A stretch of DNA of 64,000 bases from Streptomyces sp. R28 (GCF_041052385.1 NZ_CP163439.1:2221001-2285000), one strand, 5' to 3'; numbered from the stretch's first letter, positions 7,656 to 16,073 are shown. Numbers and translations are program-made. The notes: generated by a model not told the origin, from the sequence alone.

Positions 7656-7994
7656 CTAGAGCGTCTGCGCCAGTTGGGCGACCAGCTCGGCGATACGCGC
7701 CTCGTCCCGCTTGTAGTGGGTCCACTTGCCCACCCGCGTCGCCCGCACCAGGCCCGCCCGCTGCAACTCGGCCATGTACGCCGACACCGTCGACTGGGCC
7801 AGCCCGGCCTTGGCCTGGATGTGGCTCACACAGACCCCCACCTCGGCCGGGTCCGCGATCGCCTCGTACTGCGAGAAGTGCCGCTGGGGCTCACGCAGCC
7901 ACCACAGCAGCTGCAGCCGCACCGGATTGGCCAGCGCCTTCAAGGCGCCGACCAGGTCGGCATCCGGGGAGGTCGCAGCAGCAGCATCGGACAT
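7656..7994 (-). CDS. ArsR-family transcriptional regulator
   Basis: This is a winged-helix repressor of 112 residues. The family pattern is clear: LKALANPVRLQLLWWLREPQ at the start of the fold, then a recognition helix region KAGLAQSTVSAYMAELQRAG and a wing VRATRVGKWTHYKRD. No ELCVCDL metal site is present, so the signal is not the classical arsenite/zinc one; Cys appears once (VGVCVSH). TATACT lies 8 nt before the ATG and no SD is seen, so the mRNA may be leaderless. It is placed between mtnA and the F420-type oxidoreductase on the same strand and probably controls the latter through the palindrome at 7596-7615. Confidence 0.9.
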   Translation of the reverse strand: MSDAAAATSPDADLVGALKALANPVRLQLLWWLREPQRHFSQYEAIADPAEVGVCVSHIQAKAGLAQSTVSAYMAELQRAGLVRATRVGKWTHYKRDEARIAELVAQLAQTL

Positions 7995-8049
7995 GGATCC
8001 GGAGTATAGGCCGGAGCCGAAGTCCGGGGACCTCAGCGGTCGGCGGACC

Positions 8050-9102
8050 TCAGCGCAGCCGCTCCCCCGGCAGCTCCCCCGCCGACACCTCCAGCACCCC
8101 GCGCTCGGTGACCAGTCCCGTCACCAGGCGTCCCGGCGTGACGTCGAACGCCGGATTGTGGCCGCGCGACCCGGCCGGAGCCGTCCGTACGCCGCCCCAC
8201 TCCAGCACCTCGTCCTCGCCCCGGAGTTCGATGTGGATGTCGTCGCCGGTCTTCGTGGCCAGGTCGACGGTCGTCGTGGGCGCCGCCACCAGGAACGGGA
8301 TCCCGGCGTCCGCGCAGGCCAGGGCGACCCCCACGGTGCCGACCTTGTTCGCGGTGTCGCCGTTCGCGGCGATGCGGTCGGCGCCGACGATCGCCGCGTC
8401 GACCTCGCCGCGCAGGATGGTGCCGGCCGCGGCGCCGTCGGCCTGGACGTAGTGCGCGATGCCCTCCTGGACCAACTCCCAGGCGGTCAGGCGGGATCCC
8501 TGGAGCAGCGGGCGCGTCTCGTCGGCGTACACGACCTCCAGGCGGCCACGCGCGTGCAGTTCACGGATGACGCCGAGTGCCGTGCCCCAGCCGGCCGTGG
8601 CGAGCGCGCCGGTGTTGCAGTGGGTGAGGATGCGCAACGGCCGGTCAGCATCGACGCGTTCGAGCAGCCAGTCGGCGCCGTACGCGCCCATGGCGCGGTT
8701 GGCCTCGACGTCCTCGCGCTGGACGGCGGCAGCCTCTTCCAGCACCGCGTCGAGGCCCTCGTCGAAGCGGGTCATGACACGGTCCACGCACACCATGAGG
8801 TTGACCGCGGTGGGCCGGGCCTCGCGGACGCGGGCCACGGCCGCGCGTATCTCGTCGGCCGACCAGCCCTCCCGCTCGCCCTGGAGCAGCGCGAGCGCGA
8901 CGCCGTAGGCCCCCGCGGCGCCGATCGCGGGCGCGCCGCGCACGACGAGCCGCTGGATCGCGTCCACCAGGGTGTCCACATCACAGACGTCCCTGGTCTC
9001 GGTGCGGTGCGGGAGCACGGTCTGGTCGATCAGCGCAAGGCTGGTTCCGGTCCAGTGGACGGCACGCAATTCCTCGGACATGGGCCGCACTTCCTGGGAC
9101 AT
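8050..9102 (-). CDS. mtnA: S-methyl-5-thioribose-1-phosphate isomerase
   Basis: This is an eIF2B-alpha-type isomerase of 350 residues converting methylthioribose-1-phosphate to methylthioribulose-1-phosphate. The catalytic Cys is in THCNTGALATAGWG and the catalytic Asp in VGADRIAANGDTANKVGT, both as expected. Two starts are possible. ATG 9102 (MSQEVRPM) has AGGAG about 10 nt away; ATG 9081 (MSEELRAVHW) begins exactly where most family members do. It is transcribed away from the BMP transporter operon. With mtnK, mtnB, mtnC and mtnD it completes the MTR-to-ketomethylthiobutyrate route within 9 kb. Confidence 0.96.
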   Translation of the reverse strand: MSQEVRPMSEELRAVHWTGTSLALIDQTVLPHRTETRDVCDVDTLVDAIQRLVVRGAPAIGAAGAYGVALALLQGEREGWSADEIRAAVARVREARPTAVNLMVCVDRVMTRFDEGLDAVLEEAAAVQREDVEANRAMGAYGADWLLERVDADRPLRILTHCNTGALATAGWGTALGVIRELHARGRLEVVYADETRPLLQGSRLTAWELVQEGIAHYVQADGAAAGTILRGEVDAAIVGADRIAANGDTANKVGTVGVALACADAGIPFLVAAPTTTVDLATKTGDDIHIELRGEDEVLEWGGVRTAPAGSRGHNPAFDVTPGRLVTGLVTERGVLEVSAGELPGERLR

Positions 9103-9114
9103 AAGAGGACACTC

Positions 9115-9195
9115 CTACTGCTCCTGTGGGTGTCCGTCACCGTACATGACCTCGAGGAACCACAGTTCGAGACAGTCGAGCAGATGTCCGAACAT
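9115..9195 (-). CDS. Possible upstream ORF (26 aa) ending just before mtnA
   Basis: An ATG at 9195 opens 26 codons (MFGHLLDCLELWFLEVMYGD...) that stop with TAG 12 nt before the mtnA ATG. The stop region overlaps the AGGAG that would serve mtnA, so translation of the two could be linked. It contains one Cys and two Met only, has no SD, and resembles nothing I know. It may be chance. Confidence 0.22.
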   Translation of the reverse strand: MFGHLLDCLELWFLEVMYGDGHPQEQ

Positions 9196-9249
9196 CAGGT
9201 GTACAGTCCAGCCACCCGCGCAGCCCGCAGGCCGAGACGAGGAGGACGA

Positions 9250-9315
9250 GTGCTGCTCACCAAGCGCCGCTTCCTGGACTTCGGCCGCTGTGCCGGCGAC
9301 CGCTGTCCCCGCTGA
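9250..9315 (+). CDS. Leader peptide (21 aa) upstream of the BMP nucleoside transporter operon
   Basis: GTG at 9250 is preceded by an excellent AGGAGG four bases away, although only 21 codons follow. The peptide reads LLTKRRFLDFGRCAGDRCPR after the initiator. It shows the same scheme as the other minus-strand leader: Leu-rich start, Arg-Arg pair, hydrophobic-Asp-hydrophobic, Arg, then Cys and a terminal Arg. It ends 105 nt before the BMP lipoprotein gene. Inference: a cysteine-responsive attenuator leader that places the second transporter operon under the same sulfur control. Confidence 0.65.
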   Translation: MLLTKRRFLDFGRCAGDRCPR

Positions 9316-9420
9316 GCCGCCCCCACCTCAGCCGCATTCCGCGTCGCCCGCTCCCACCTCACGCGTTCATCGCCGAGCGCGCCTTGCCGTTCCCCGGAAG
9401 GCTTCCCCGGAAGGTCCCCC

Positions 9421-10473
9421 ATGCCCCGCAGACTCCGCCGTTCCCTGCAACTCGCCGCCACCACCGCGCTCGTGGTGACCGCGGCCACCGCCTGCAACGC
9501 CGCCGCGAAGAAGGACGCCTCCGACAGTGCGGGCGGCGCCAGCGGCAAGTCCTTCACCCTCGTCACCCCCGACGCGGTCGGGCAGAACGAGTTCCTGAAG
9601 CTCGCCGTCACCGGCATCAAGGACGCGGCGAAGCGGCACGACGGGTCGCAGAAGGTCTACGAGTCCACGGATGCCGCCTCCCAGCAGCAGAACGTGCAGG
9701 CCGCGGTGGACGCCAAGCCGGACGTCATCGTGCTGGTCGGCTTCGAGTTCGCCGACCTCGTCGCCCAGCAGGCCGAGAAGAACCCGGCGCAGCAGTTCCT
9801 GATCGTCGACGCCTGCACGACGAAGACGTACAAGAACGTCAGCTGCGCCGTCTTCCGCGAGCACGAGGGTGTCTTCCTCGCGGGCGCCGAGGCCGGTCTG
9901 CTCAGCAGGTCCGGCAAGGTCGGCGCGGTCGACGTCCTCGACACGCCCCAGTTCCGGCGCTACAGCGACCCGTTCGCGGCCGGCGCCAAGAAGGTCGCCG
10001 CCAAGACGGAGACGTCGACGCGCTTCGTCGGCGGGCAGTCCCCGTTCGACGACTCGGCGCGCGCGAAGGAGCAGGCGAACACCCTGCTCGCCAAGGGCTA
10101 CGACCAGATCATGGCGGCCGCGGCGGCCGGCAACTACGGCGTCTTCGAGGCGGCGAAGGCCAAGGGCGCGTACGCGTACGGCGTCGACGTCAACCAGTGC
10201 GTCTCGGCGCCCGGCACCGTCGTGGACAACGTGATCAAGCGCACGGACGTCGCCGTGGACAAGGGCATCGAGGCGGTCCTCGCCGGCCGGACGGGCACGA
10301 CCGTCTCGTACGGCCTGAAGGAGGGCGGCATCAGCCTGACCGGCCTGGAGGACGGCGTCGACTCGTCGAAGTGCGTCATCGCCGACCATAAGGACGTCCT
10401 GAAGCAGGTCGAGGCGCTGCGCGACCAGATCGTGGCCGGGAAGCTGACGGTCGATGACCCCGCAGCGAGCTGA
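9421..10473 (+). CDS. BMP-family nucleoside-binding lipoprotein
   Basis: This is a lipoprotein of 350 residues with a signal peptide ending in TAATAC (lipobox) at about residues 20-25. It belongs to the BMP/Med family (substrate-binding proteins of nucleoside ABC transporters such as PnrA, BmpA and NupN), recognised by the layout VTPDAVGQNEFLKLAVTGIK, PDVIVLVGFEFADLV and YGVDVNQC. GGAAGG lies 6 nt before ATG 9421. Genes for an ATPase and two permeases follow without gaps. Given the downstream phosphorylase and deaminase, methylthioadenosine or related nucleosides are plausible ligands; this is inference. Confidence 0.9.
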   Translation: MPRRLRRSLQLAATTALVVTAATACNAAAKKDASDSAGGASGKSFTLVTPDAVGQNEFLKLAVTGIKDAAKRHDGSQKVYESTDAASQQQNVQAAVDAKPDVIVLVGFEFADLVAQQAEKNPAQQFLIVDACTTKTYKNVSCAVFREHEGVFLAGAEAGLLSRSGKVGAVDVLDTPQFRRYSDPFAAGAKKVAAKTETSTRFVGGQSPFDDSARAKEQANTLLAKGYDQIMAAAAAGNYGVFEAAKAKGAYAYGVDVNQCVSAPGTVVDNVIKRTDVAVDKGIEAVLAGRTGTTVSYGLKEGGISLTGLEDGVDSSKCVIADHKDVLKQVEALRDQIVAGKLTVDDPAAS

Positions 10474-12010
10474 CGCCGACCAGGGCTCCGGTCCGGCCGG
10501 TGTCGCGGTCGAGCTTCGGGGAATCACCAAGCGGTTCCCCGGCACGCTCGCCAACGACGCCGTCGACCTGACCGTCCGCCGCGGTGAGATTCACGCGCTC
10601 ATGGGCGAGAACGGCGCGGGCAAGTCGACGCTCATGTCGGTCCTCTACGGCATGGAGGTCCCGGATGCCGGGACGATCCGTATCGACGGGCGGGCCGTCA
10701 AGCACGGCTTCGGCAGCCCCTCCGACGCGATGGCCGCCGGGCTCGGCATGGTGCACCAGAGCTTCAAGCTGTTCGACTCGCTGACGGTCGCCGAGAACGT
10801 CGTGTACGCCGCCGAGCCGCGCCGCTTCGGCCTGGTGGACCGCGCCGCCGCCCGCCGCCGGGTGCGTGAACTCGCCGATGAGCACGGGCTGTCCGTCGAT
10901 CCGGACGCCCGGGTCGGGGACCTGCCGGTCGGCCTGCGACAGCGCGTGGAGATCCTCAAGCTGCTGCACCGGGGCGCCCGCACCCTCATCCTCGACGAGC
11001 CGACCGCCGTGCTCACCCCGGCCGAGGCGGACGCCCTGTTCGCGGTGCTCAAGTCGCTGGCCGCCGAGGGCCGTACGGTGATCCTGGTCACGCACAAACT
11101 GCGCGAGGTGCTGGAGGGCAGCGACCACGTGACCGTCCTGCGGGACGGACGGGTCGTGGCCCGACTGGTCACCGCGGAGACGTCCGCCGACGAGATCGCG
11201 GCCGCGATGACCGGCCGTGCGGTCGAACTGGACCGTATCCACGCGCCGGGCACGCCCGGTGACGTGGTCCTGGAGGTGTCCGGCCTCACCACCGACGCCG
11301 TGCGCGACGTCGACCTGACCGTCCGCGCCGGGGAGGTCGTCGGCATCGCGGGGGTCGCGGGCAACGGGCAGAGCGAGCTGGTCGAGGCGCTGGCGGGACT
11401 GCGACCGGTCACGGCCGGGCGGGTGACCCTGCAGAACGAGGAGATCACCCACGCCTCGGCCACCGAACGCCGCCTCAAGGGGCTGGCGTACGTCCCCGAG
11501 GACCGCCACGCGGTCGGTACGGCCCCGGCGGCATCGGTCGCGGACAACCTCGCGATGGGCCACCACCGTACGTCCCTGTCCCCCCGCGGTCTGCTGCCGC
11601 CCGCGGCCGTACGCGCCCACGCCCGGCGTCTCATCGAGCGCTTCGACATCAAGGCGTCGGCCCCCGAGGTGCCCGCCTCCGCGCTGTCCGGCGGCAACCT
11701 CCAGAAGCTGCTGATCGGCCGCGAACTCGCCCATGACGCCCCGCTGTTGCTCGTCGAGCAGCCGACGCGTGGCGTGGACATCGGCGCGATCCAGAACATC
11801 CACGACCAGCTGATCGCCTACCGCGACGCCGGTCACGCCGTACTCCTCGTCTCGGCCGAGCTGAGCGAGATCCGGGGCCTCGCCGACCGGGTGCTGGTGA
11901 TGTACGAGGGGCGGATCACGGCGAGGTACGACAAGAACGAGGCGGACGAACGGACGCTGGGGCTCGCGATGGCGGGCGGCACCGGCAAGCAGGTGGAGAC
12001 CGTCGACTGA
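10454..12010 (+). CDS. Nucleoside-type ABC ATPase with two nucleotide-binding domains
   Basis: This protein of 518 residues has two ABC domains in the YufO/NupO class. Domain 1 has Walker A GENGAGKST, signature region VGLRQRVEILKLL and Walker B LILDEPTAVLTP. Domain 2 has the degenerate Walker A GVAGNGQSE, signature LSGGNLQKLLIGREL and the usual loss of the canonical Walker B (LLLVEQPTRGVDIGA). Its start overlaps the BMP gene by 20 nt and it ends one base before the first permease gene, so the operon is tightly packed. It powers import through the two permeases. Confidence 0.93.
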   Translation: MTPQRADADQGSGPAGVAVELRGITKRFPGTLANDAVDLTVRRGEIHALMGENGAGKSTLMSVLYGMEVPDAGTIRIDGRAVKHGFGSPSDAMAAGLGMVHQSFKLFDSLTVAENVVYAAEPRRFGLVDRAAARRRVRELADEHGLSVDPDARVGDLPVGLRQRVEILKLLHRGARTLILDEPTAVLTPAEADALFAVLKSLAAEGRTVILVTHKLREVLEGSDHVTVLRDGRVVARLVTAETSADEIAAAMTGRAVELDRIHAPGTPGDVVLEVSGLTTDAVRDVDLTVRAGEVVGIAGVAGNGQSELVEALAGLRPVTAGRVTLQNEEITHASATERRLKGLAYVPEDRHAVGTAPAASVADNLAMGHHRTSLSPRGLLPPAAVRAHARRLIERFDIKASAPEVPASALSGGNLQKLLIGRELAHDAPLLLVEQPTRGVDIGAIQNIHDQLIAYRDAGHAVLLVSAELSEIRGLADRVLVMYEGRITARYDKNEADERTLGLAMAGGTGKQVETVD

Positions 12011-12011
12011 C

Positions 12012-13091
12012 ATGACTCTTCAGCGAACAGAGCGAACAGAGCGAACAAGGCACACAGAGCGCATTTCGGGGGCCCTGCGCTCCCCCGTCGCCTTCTCCGT
12101 GCTCGCGGGCGTCCTCATCGGCGCGCTCTTCCTCGTCGGCACCGGCGCGGACCCGATCACGGCCTACGAGGCGGTCCTGACCGGCGCGCTCGGCGCCGAC
12201 GGCATCGGCTCGACCCTGACCACGACCACCAGCGTGCTCGGCATGGCGCTCGCGCTGGCGATCCCGCTGCGCGCCCGGCTCATCAACCTGGGCGGCGACG
12301 GACAGATGGTGCTTGGCGGCATCACCGCGGCCGTCACCGGCCTGCACTCGCCACTGCCCGCGCCCCTGACCGTCGTCCTCGCCCTCCTCGCGGGCATGGC
12401 GGCCGGCGCCGCCTACGCGGCCCTCGCCGCCCTGTGCGAGAACCACCTCGGCGTCCCCCTGCTGGTCAGCAGCCTGCTGCTCAGCTACCCCGCGGTCTCG
12501 CTGGCCTCCTACCTGGCCCGCTACCCCCTCAAGGAGCCCGGCTCCAGCCTCCCCCAGACCCGGGCGATGCCCGACGGGGTGGAGCTGCCCGCGTTCGGCG
12601 ACTCGACCGTGACCGTCGGGCTGGTACTCGTCGCCCTCGCGGCGGCCGCGTACTGGTTCACGGATCGGCGCACCGCTGTCGGGTACGAAATACGTATGAC
12701 GGGCCTCAACGCGCGCTTCTCGGCCTACGCCGGTGTCGAACGCCGGGGCCTGACCCTGAAGTTGATGTCCGTCTCGGGTGCGCTCGCCGGGCTGGTGGGC
12801 GCGATCGGGGTGTTGAGCTTCCCGTACCGCTTCGTCGACGGCTCGCTCACCGCACCGGGCTACACCTGGACGGGCCTGACGGCCGCGCTGCTGGCGACGG
12901 CGGCCCCGATCGGCACGGTGGTCTCCGCGTTCTTCTTCGCGGTCCTCCAGGTCGGCGGGCTCGCGATGGAGCGGACGACCGAGGTGCCGCGCGAGCTGAC
13001 GCAGGTGCTCCAGGCGATCGTGATCGTGTTCCTGGCAGCCCGGCTACGGTTCCCCGGCCGCTGGTTCAACCGCCGTAAGGAGGCGGTGTGA
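12012..13091 (+). CDS. Nucleoside ABC transporter permease 1 (YufP/NupP-like)
   Basis: This is an integral membrane protein of 359 residues in the BPD_transp_2 family, with about nine or ten hydrophobic segments. The first cytoplasmic stretch is Arg/Glu-rich (RTERTERTRHTER, from a short repeat at the 5' end). Conserved features include LRARLINLGGDGQM and a cytoplasmic loop YEIRMTGLNARFSAYAG, the motif that contacts the ATPase in this family. Its stop overlaps the start of the second permease (TGATG). Confidence 0.9.
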   Translation: MTLQRTERTERTRHTERISGALRSPVAFSVLAGVLIGALFLVGTGADPITAYEAVLTGALGADGIGSTLTTTTSVLGMALALAIPLRARLINLGGDGQMVLGGITAAVTGLHSPLPAPLTVVLALLAGMAAGAAYAALAALCENHLGVPLLVSSLLLSYPAVSLASYLARYPLKEPGSSLPQTRAMPDGVELPAFGDSTVTVGLVLVALAAAAYWFTDRRTAVGYEIRMTGLNARFSAYAGVERRGLTLKLMSVSGALAGLVGAIGVLSFPYRFVDGSLTAPGYTWTGLTAALLATAAPIGTVVSAFFFAVLQVGGLAMERTTEVPRELTQVLQAIVIVFLAARLRFPGRWFNRRKEAV

Positions 13092-13957
13092 TGTTCTTCG
13101 ACTCCGATCTGCTGATGTCGGCGCTGCGCGCGCTCACCCCGATCCTGCTGGCCGCGCTCGGCGGCGCGATCTGCGAGCGGGCGGGCGTGTTCAACATCGG
13201 CCTCGAAGGCATGATGCTGATGGGCTGCTTCACGGCGGTGGCCACCAGCTGGTTCACCGGCAGCCCCTGGCTCGGCGTCCTGGCGGCGGCGCTCGCCGCG
13301 GCCGCGTACTCGCTGATCCTGGCCGTGGGTGCGGTGACGCTGCGCGGGGACGCGGTCGTTCTGGGCGTGGCCATGAACCTCCTGGCCGTCGGCCTGACCG
13401 GTTTCCTGCTGCGTACGGTCTTCGGTGTGCAGGGCACTTTCGACGACCCGTCACTCGCCGGGCTCCCGCTCATCGGTGGCTTCACCCCGCTCACCTATCT
13501 GTCGTGGGCGGCGGTCGCGGTGGCCGCGGTGCTGCTGTCCCGGCATGTGTGGGGGCTGCGCCTGCGCGGGGTCGGCGAGGCTCCGGACGCGGCGGCGACG
13601 CTCGGGGTGAGCCCGGTCAAGTACAAGTACGGGGCGATCCTGGTCTCCGGCGTCCTGTGCGGGCTGGCCGGCGCCCAACTCGCCCTCGGCAACGTCACCT
13701 TGTTCTCCGAGAACATGACGGCCGGCCGTGGCTGGATCGCCGTCGTCGCCGTCATGCTCGGCCGCGCCGCCCCGGTCGGTGTGCTGCTCGCCGCCCTGCT
13801 GTTCGGCCTCGCCGAGGCGGCCGGCTTCCGCCTCCAGGGCCTCGGCCTGCCGCAGCAGGCGACCGATGCCGCGCCGTACGTCGTCACACTCGGCGCCCTG
13901 TTCCTCACGACGGCCCGCCGCCGTCGCCGTATCCGCCCCTCCGGAGCCGCCTCATGA
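13091..13957 (+). CDS. Nucleoside ABC transporter permease 2 (YufQ/NupQ-like)
   Basis: This second permease has 288 residues. ATG 13091 overlaps the previous stop; GTG 13088 is an alternative one codon earlier. Family marks are ICERAGVFNIGLEGMMLMG near the N terminus and LRLRGVGEAPDAAATLGVSP, the ATPase-contact loop. Together with permease 1 it forms the heterodimeric channel of a BMP-type nucleoside importer. Its stop overlaps the ATG of the phosphorylase gene (ATGA), which makes the transporter and catabolic enzyme one translational unit. Confidence 0.92.
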   Translation: MFFDSDLLMSALRALTPILLAALGGAICERAGVFNIGLEGMMLMGCFTAVATSWFTGSPWLGVLAAALAAAAYSLILAVGAVTLRGDAVVLGVAMNLLAVGLTGFLLRTVFGVQGTFDDPSLAGLPLIGGFTPLTYLSWAAVAVAAVLLSRHVWGLRLRGVGEAPDAAATLGVSPVKYKYGAILVSGVLCGLAGAQLALGNVTLFSENMTAGRGWIAVVAVMLGRAAPVGVLLAALLFGLAEAAGFRLQGLGLPQQATDAAPYVVTLGALFLTTARRRRRIRPSGAAS

Positions 13958-14742
13958 CCCAGGATCCGCCCCAGGACCTGCTGCCCGTCACCCGCATACC
14001 CCGCACCGGACTCCCGGCGCACGCGGTCGTCGTCGGCGACCCGGCGCGCGCCGCCGCCGTCGCCGCTTTGCTGGACGGTGCGAAGGATGTGTCCCACCAC
14101 CGCGAGTACCGCGTGTTCAGCGGGAGCTGGAAGGGCGTGCCGGTCACCGTCGCCTCGCACGGGGTGGGCGGGCCGGGTGCGATCCTGATGTTCCAGGAGC
14201 TGGCGGACGCGGGGGTCCACACCATCCTCCGGTTCGGTACGGCGGGTGCGATGCGGCCGGGGATCGGCGACGGCGACCTCGTCGTCGCGGAGGCGGCCGT
14301 ACGGGACGACGGGGTCACCCAGCAGTTGCTGCCGCCGGAGTACCCGGCGGTCGCCGCGCCCGAGGCGGTACTCGCGCTGCAGCGGGCCGCGCGCGAGGCG
14401 GGCGCCCCGCACCACCGGGGCATCGTGTGGACGCGGGCGGCGTTCCAGCCGGGCCTGCTGCCGCTGTTCAAGTACGACGGTGCCGGGCTCGCGGCGATCG
14501 AGATGGAGCTGTCGGCACTGCTGGTGACGGCCTCGCTGCGGGGGCTGGTCGCCGGAGGCGTGCTGGTCGTGGACGGCGCCAACGCCGACGAGCTCGTCGA
14601 CGAGGAGGCCACCGGCGGGTACGACCCGCACCGGGAGGTCGTCGCGGCCGGTGTGGAGCGGGGCGCGGTGGTGTCGCTGGAGGCGCTGCGGCTGCTGGCG
14701 CAGGAGTACGCCGCCGACCGCCCGGCGGGGAGCGCGGCGTGA
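13954..14742 (+). CDS. Nucleoside phosphorylase, PNP/UDP family (uridine-phosphorylase-like)
   Basis: This enzyme has 262 residues. The phosphate-binding GDPAR (VVVGDPARAAAVAALL) is present as in phosphorolytic members, and not the hydrolytic MTA/SAH nucleosidases. It also has SHGVGGPGAILMFQEL, RFGTAGAM and the ribose-binding IEMELSALL. Nucleoside cleavage by phosphate is therefore expected. The base and sugar specificity cannot be read from sequence. The operon partner downstream is an MTA/SAH-deaminase-type amidohydrolase, so methylthioinosine phosphorolysis to MTR-1-phosphate plus hypoxanthine is attractive. ATG 13954 overlaps the permease stop and the gene ends by overlapping the amidohydrolase GTG. 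Confidence 0.85.
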   Translation: MTQDPPQDLLPVTRIPRTGLPAHAVVVGDPARAAAVAALLDGAKDVSHHREYRVFSGSWKGVPVTVASHGVGGPGAILMFQELADAGVHTILRFGTAGAMRPGIGDGDLVVAEAAVRDDGVTQQLLPPEYPAVAAPEAVLALQRAAREAGAPHHRGIVWTRAAFQPGLLPLFKYDGAGLAAIEMELSALLVTASLRGLVAGGVLVVDGANADELVDEEATGGYDPHREVVAAGVERGAVVSLEALRLLAQEYAADRPAGSAA

Positions 14743-16037
14743 GCGCGATCGACCTGCTGGTCCACGGCGGTGATGTCCTGACGGTCGACGACGCCGGAAC
14801 CCTCGTACGGAGCGGGGCGGTCGCCGTCCACGAGGGCGAGATCGTCGCCGTGGGTTCCGCCGAGGAGCTGTGTACGCGGTTCACCGCGCGGGAGTCCATC
14901 GACGCCGCGGGCTGTCTCGTCCTCCCCGGTCTGATCAACACGCACACCCACCTCGCGATGACCCTGCTGCGCGGCCGCGCCGACGACGTCACCCTCCAGG
15001 GCTTCCTGGAGCGGGTGCTGCGGTGGGAGGCCGAGTTGCTGGCCCCGAAGAACGTGGCGGCGGCGGTGCGGGTGGCGGTGGCCGAGAGCGTACGGGCCGG
15101 GGTGACCTCGGCGCTGGACATGTACTGGTTCCACGAGGCGGCCGAGCGGGCGGCCCGCGAGTCGGGCTGGCGGCTGCTGACCGGGCCAACCTTCATGGAC
15201 GTACCGGAGCCGCCGGACCGGTTGGCGTACGAGGACCGCATGGCGTGGGCCCGCCGGGACCTCGAGGCACGCGGTCCGGCGCGGGGCGGCCGACGTCCCG
15301 TCGTCTTCGCGCACTCCACCTACACCCTCTCCCCCGACCAGCTCACCGAGATCGCCGCCCTGGCACGGGAGTTCGGGGCGCTGCTGCACATCCACGCCGC
15401 CGAGAACGCGACCGAGGTCGCCACCGTCGAGGTGCGGTACGGCAAGCGCCCGGTGGAACTGCTCGACTCCCTCGGGCTGCTCGGTCCCGACCTGCTGCTC
15501 GCCCACGCCGTGGAGCTCACCGGACCGGAGATCGCGGCGCTGGCCCGCACGGGCACGTCCGTGGCCCACTGCCCGGTGTCGAACCTGAAGCTGGGCTGCG
15601 GTATCGCGCCGGTGCCCCGGCTGCTGAGCGCCGGGGTGACCGTCGGGCTCGGCACGGACGGGGCCGTCAGCTCCAACACCCTGGACGTGCTGGGGGCGGT
15701 GCGGCAGGCGGCGCTGGTGCACAAGGCGGGCGGCGACCCCACGGCGGTCGGCGCCGAGCGGGCCGTACGCCTGGCGACGATCGAGGGGGCGCGGGCGCTG
15801 GGGCTCGGGGAGCAGCTGGGCTCGCTGGAGACCGGCAAGCGGGCCGACCTGATCGTGCTCGACCTGAGCGCCCCGCATCTGCGTCCGCTGCACGATCCGT
15901 GGTCCACGCTGGCGTACGCGGCGCACTCGGCGGACGTGCGGGACACGGTCGTCGACGGCCGCGTGCTGATGCGGGACCGGGCGCTGACGACGCTGGACGA
16001 GGAAGCGGTGATCGCCGACCTGGAGGCGCTCGTCTGA
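14739..16037 (+). CDS. Amidohydrolase of the MTA/SAH deaminase type
   Basis: This is a metal-dependent amidohydrolase of 432 residues in the ATZ/TRZ group. Metal-site motifs are INTHTHLAMTLLRG (HxH), the His of HIHAAEN, LAHAVELTG, and the catalytic Asp in VGLGTDGAVSSNTLDVLGAVRQ. SNLKLGCGIAPVP is typical of enzymes that deaminate 5'-methylthioadenosine and S-adenosylhomocysteine. GTG 14739 overlaps the stop of the phosphorylase gene. It is the last gene of the transporter operon. Aminofutalosine deaminases belong to the same group, so the exact nucleoside is uncertain, but the salvage context favours MTA. Confidence 0.87.
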   Translation: MSAIDLLVHGGDVLTVDDAGTLVRSGAVAVHEGEIVAVGSAEELCTRFTARESIDAAGCLVLPGLINTHTHLAMTLLRGRADDVTLQGFLERVLRWEAELLAPKNVAAAVRVAVAESVRAGVTSALDMYWFHEAAERAARESGWRLLTGPTFMDVPEPPDRLAYEDRMAWARRDLEARGPARGGRRPVVFAHSTYTLSPDQLTEIAALAREFGALLHIHAAENATEVATVEVRYGKRPVELLDSLGLLGPDLLLAHAVELTGPEIAALARTGTSVAHCPVSNLKLGCGIAPVPRLLSAGVTVGLGTDGAVSSNTLDVLGAVRQAALVHKAGGDPTAVGAERAVRLATIEGARALGLGEQLGSLETGKRADLIVLDLSAPHLRPLHDPWSTLAYAAHSADVRDTVVDGRVLMRDRALTTLDEEAVIADLEALV

Positions 16038-16058
16038 ACAGGCCGCATAATGTGGCTG

Positions 16059-16073
16059 AGACATCGGATGTCT
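16059..16073. promoter_or_regulatory. Operator-like palindrome upstream of the GntR gene
   Basis: AGACAT-CGG-ATGTCT is a perfect 6-bp inverted repeat with a 3-nt centre. It lies 34 nt before the GntR start and directly after CATAAT (16046-16051), a good -10 box. Nearly the same 13-mer occurs twice upstream of gntK at 45900-45925. Confidence 0.6.

Noticed and set aside
13504..13953. Extending the phosphorylase upstream within its open frame.
   Set aside because: The extension lies inside the second permease gene, is Arg/Gly-rich, and the ATG at 13954 overlaps the permease stop in the usual manner.
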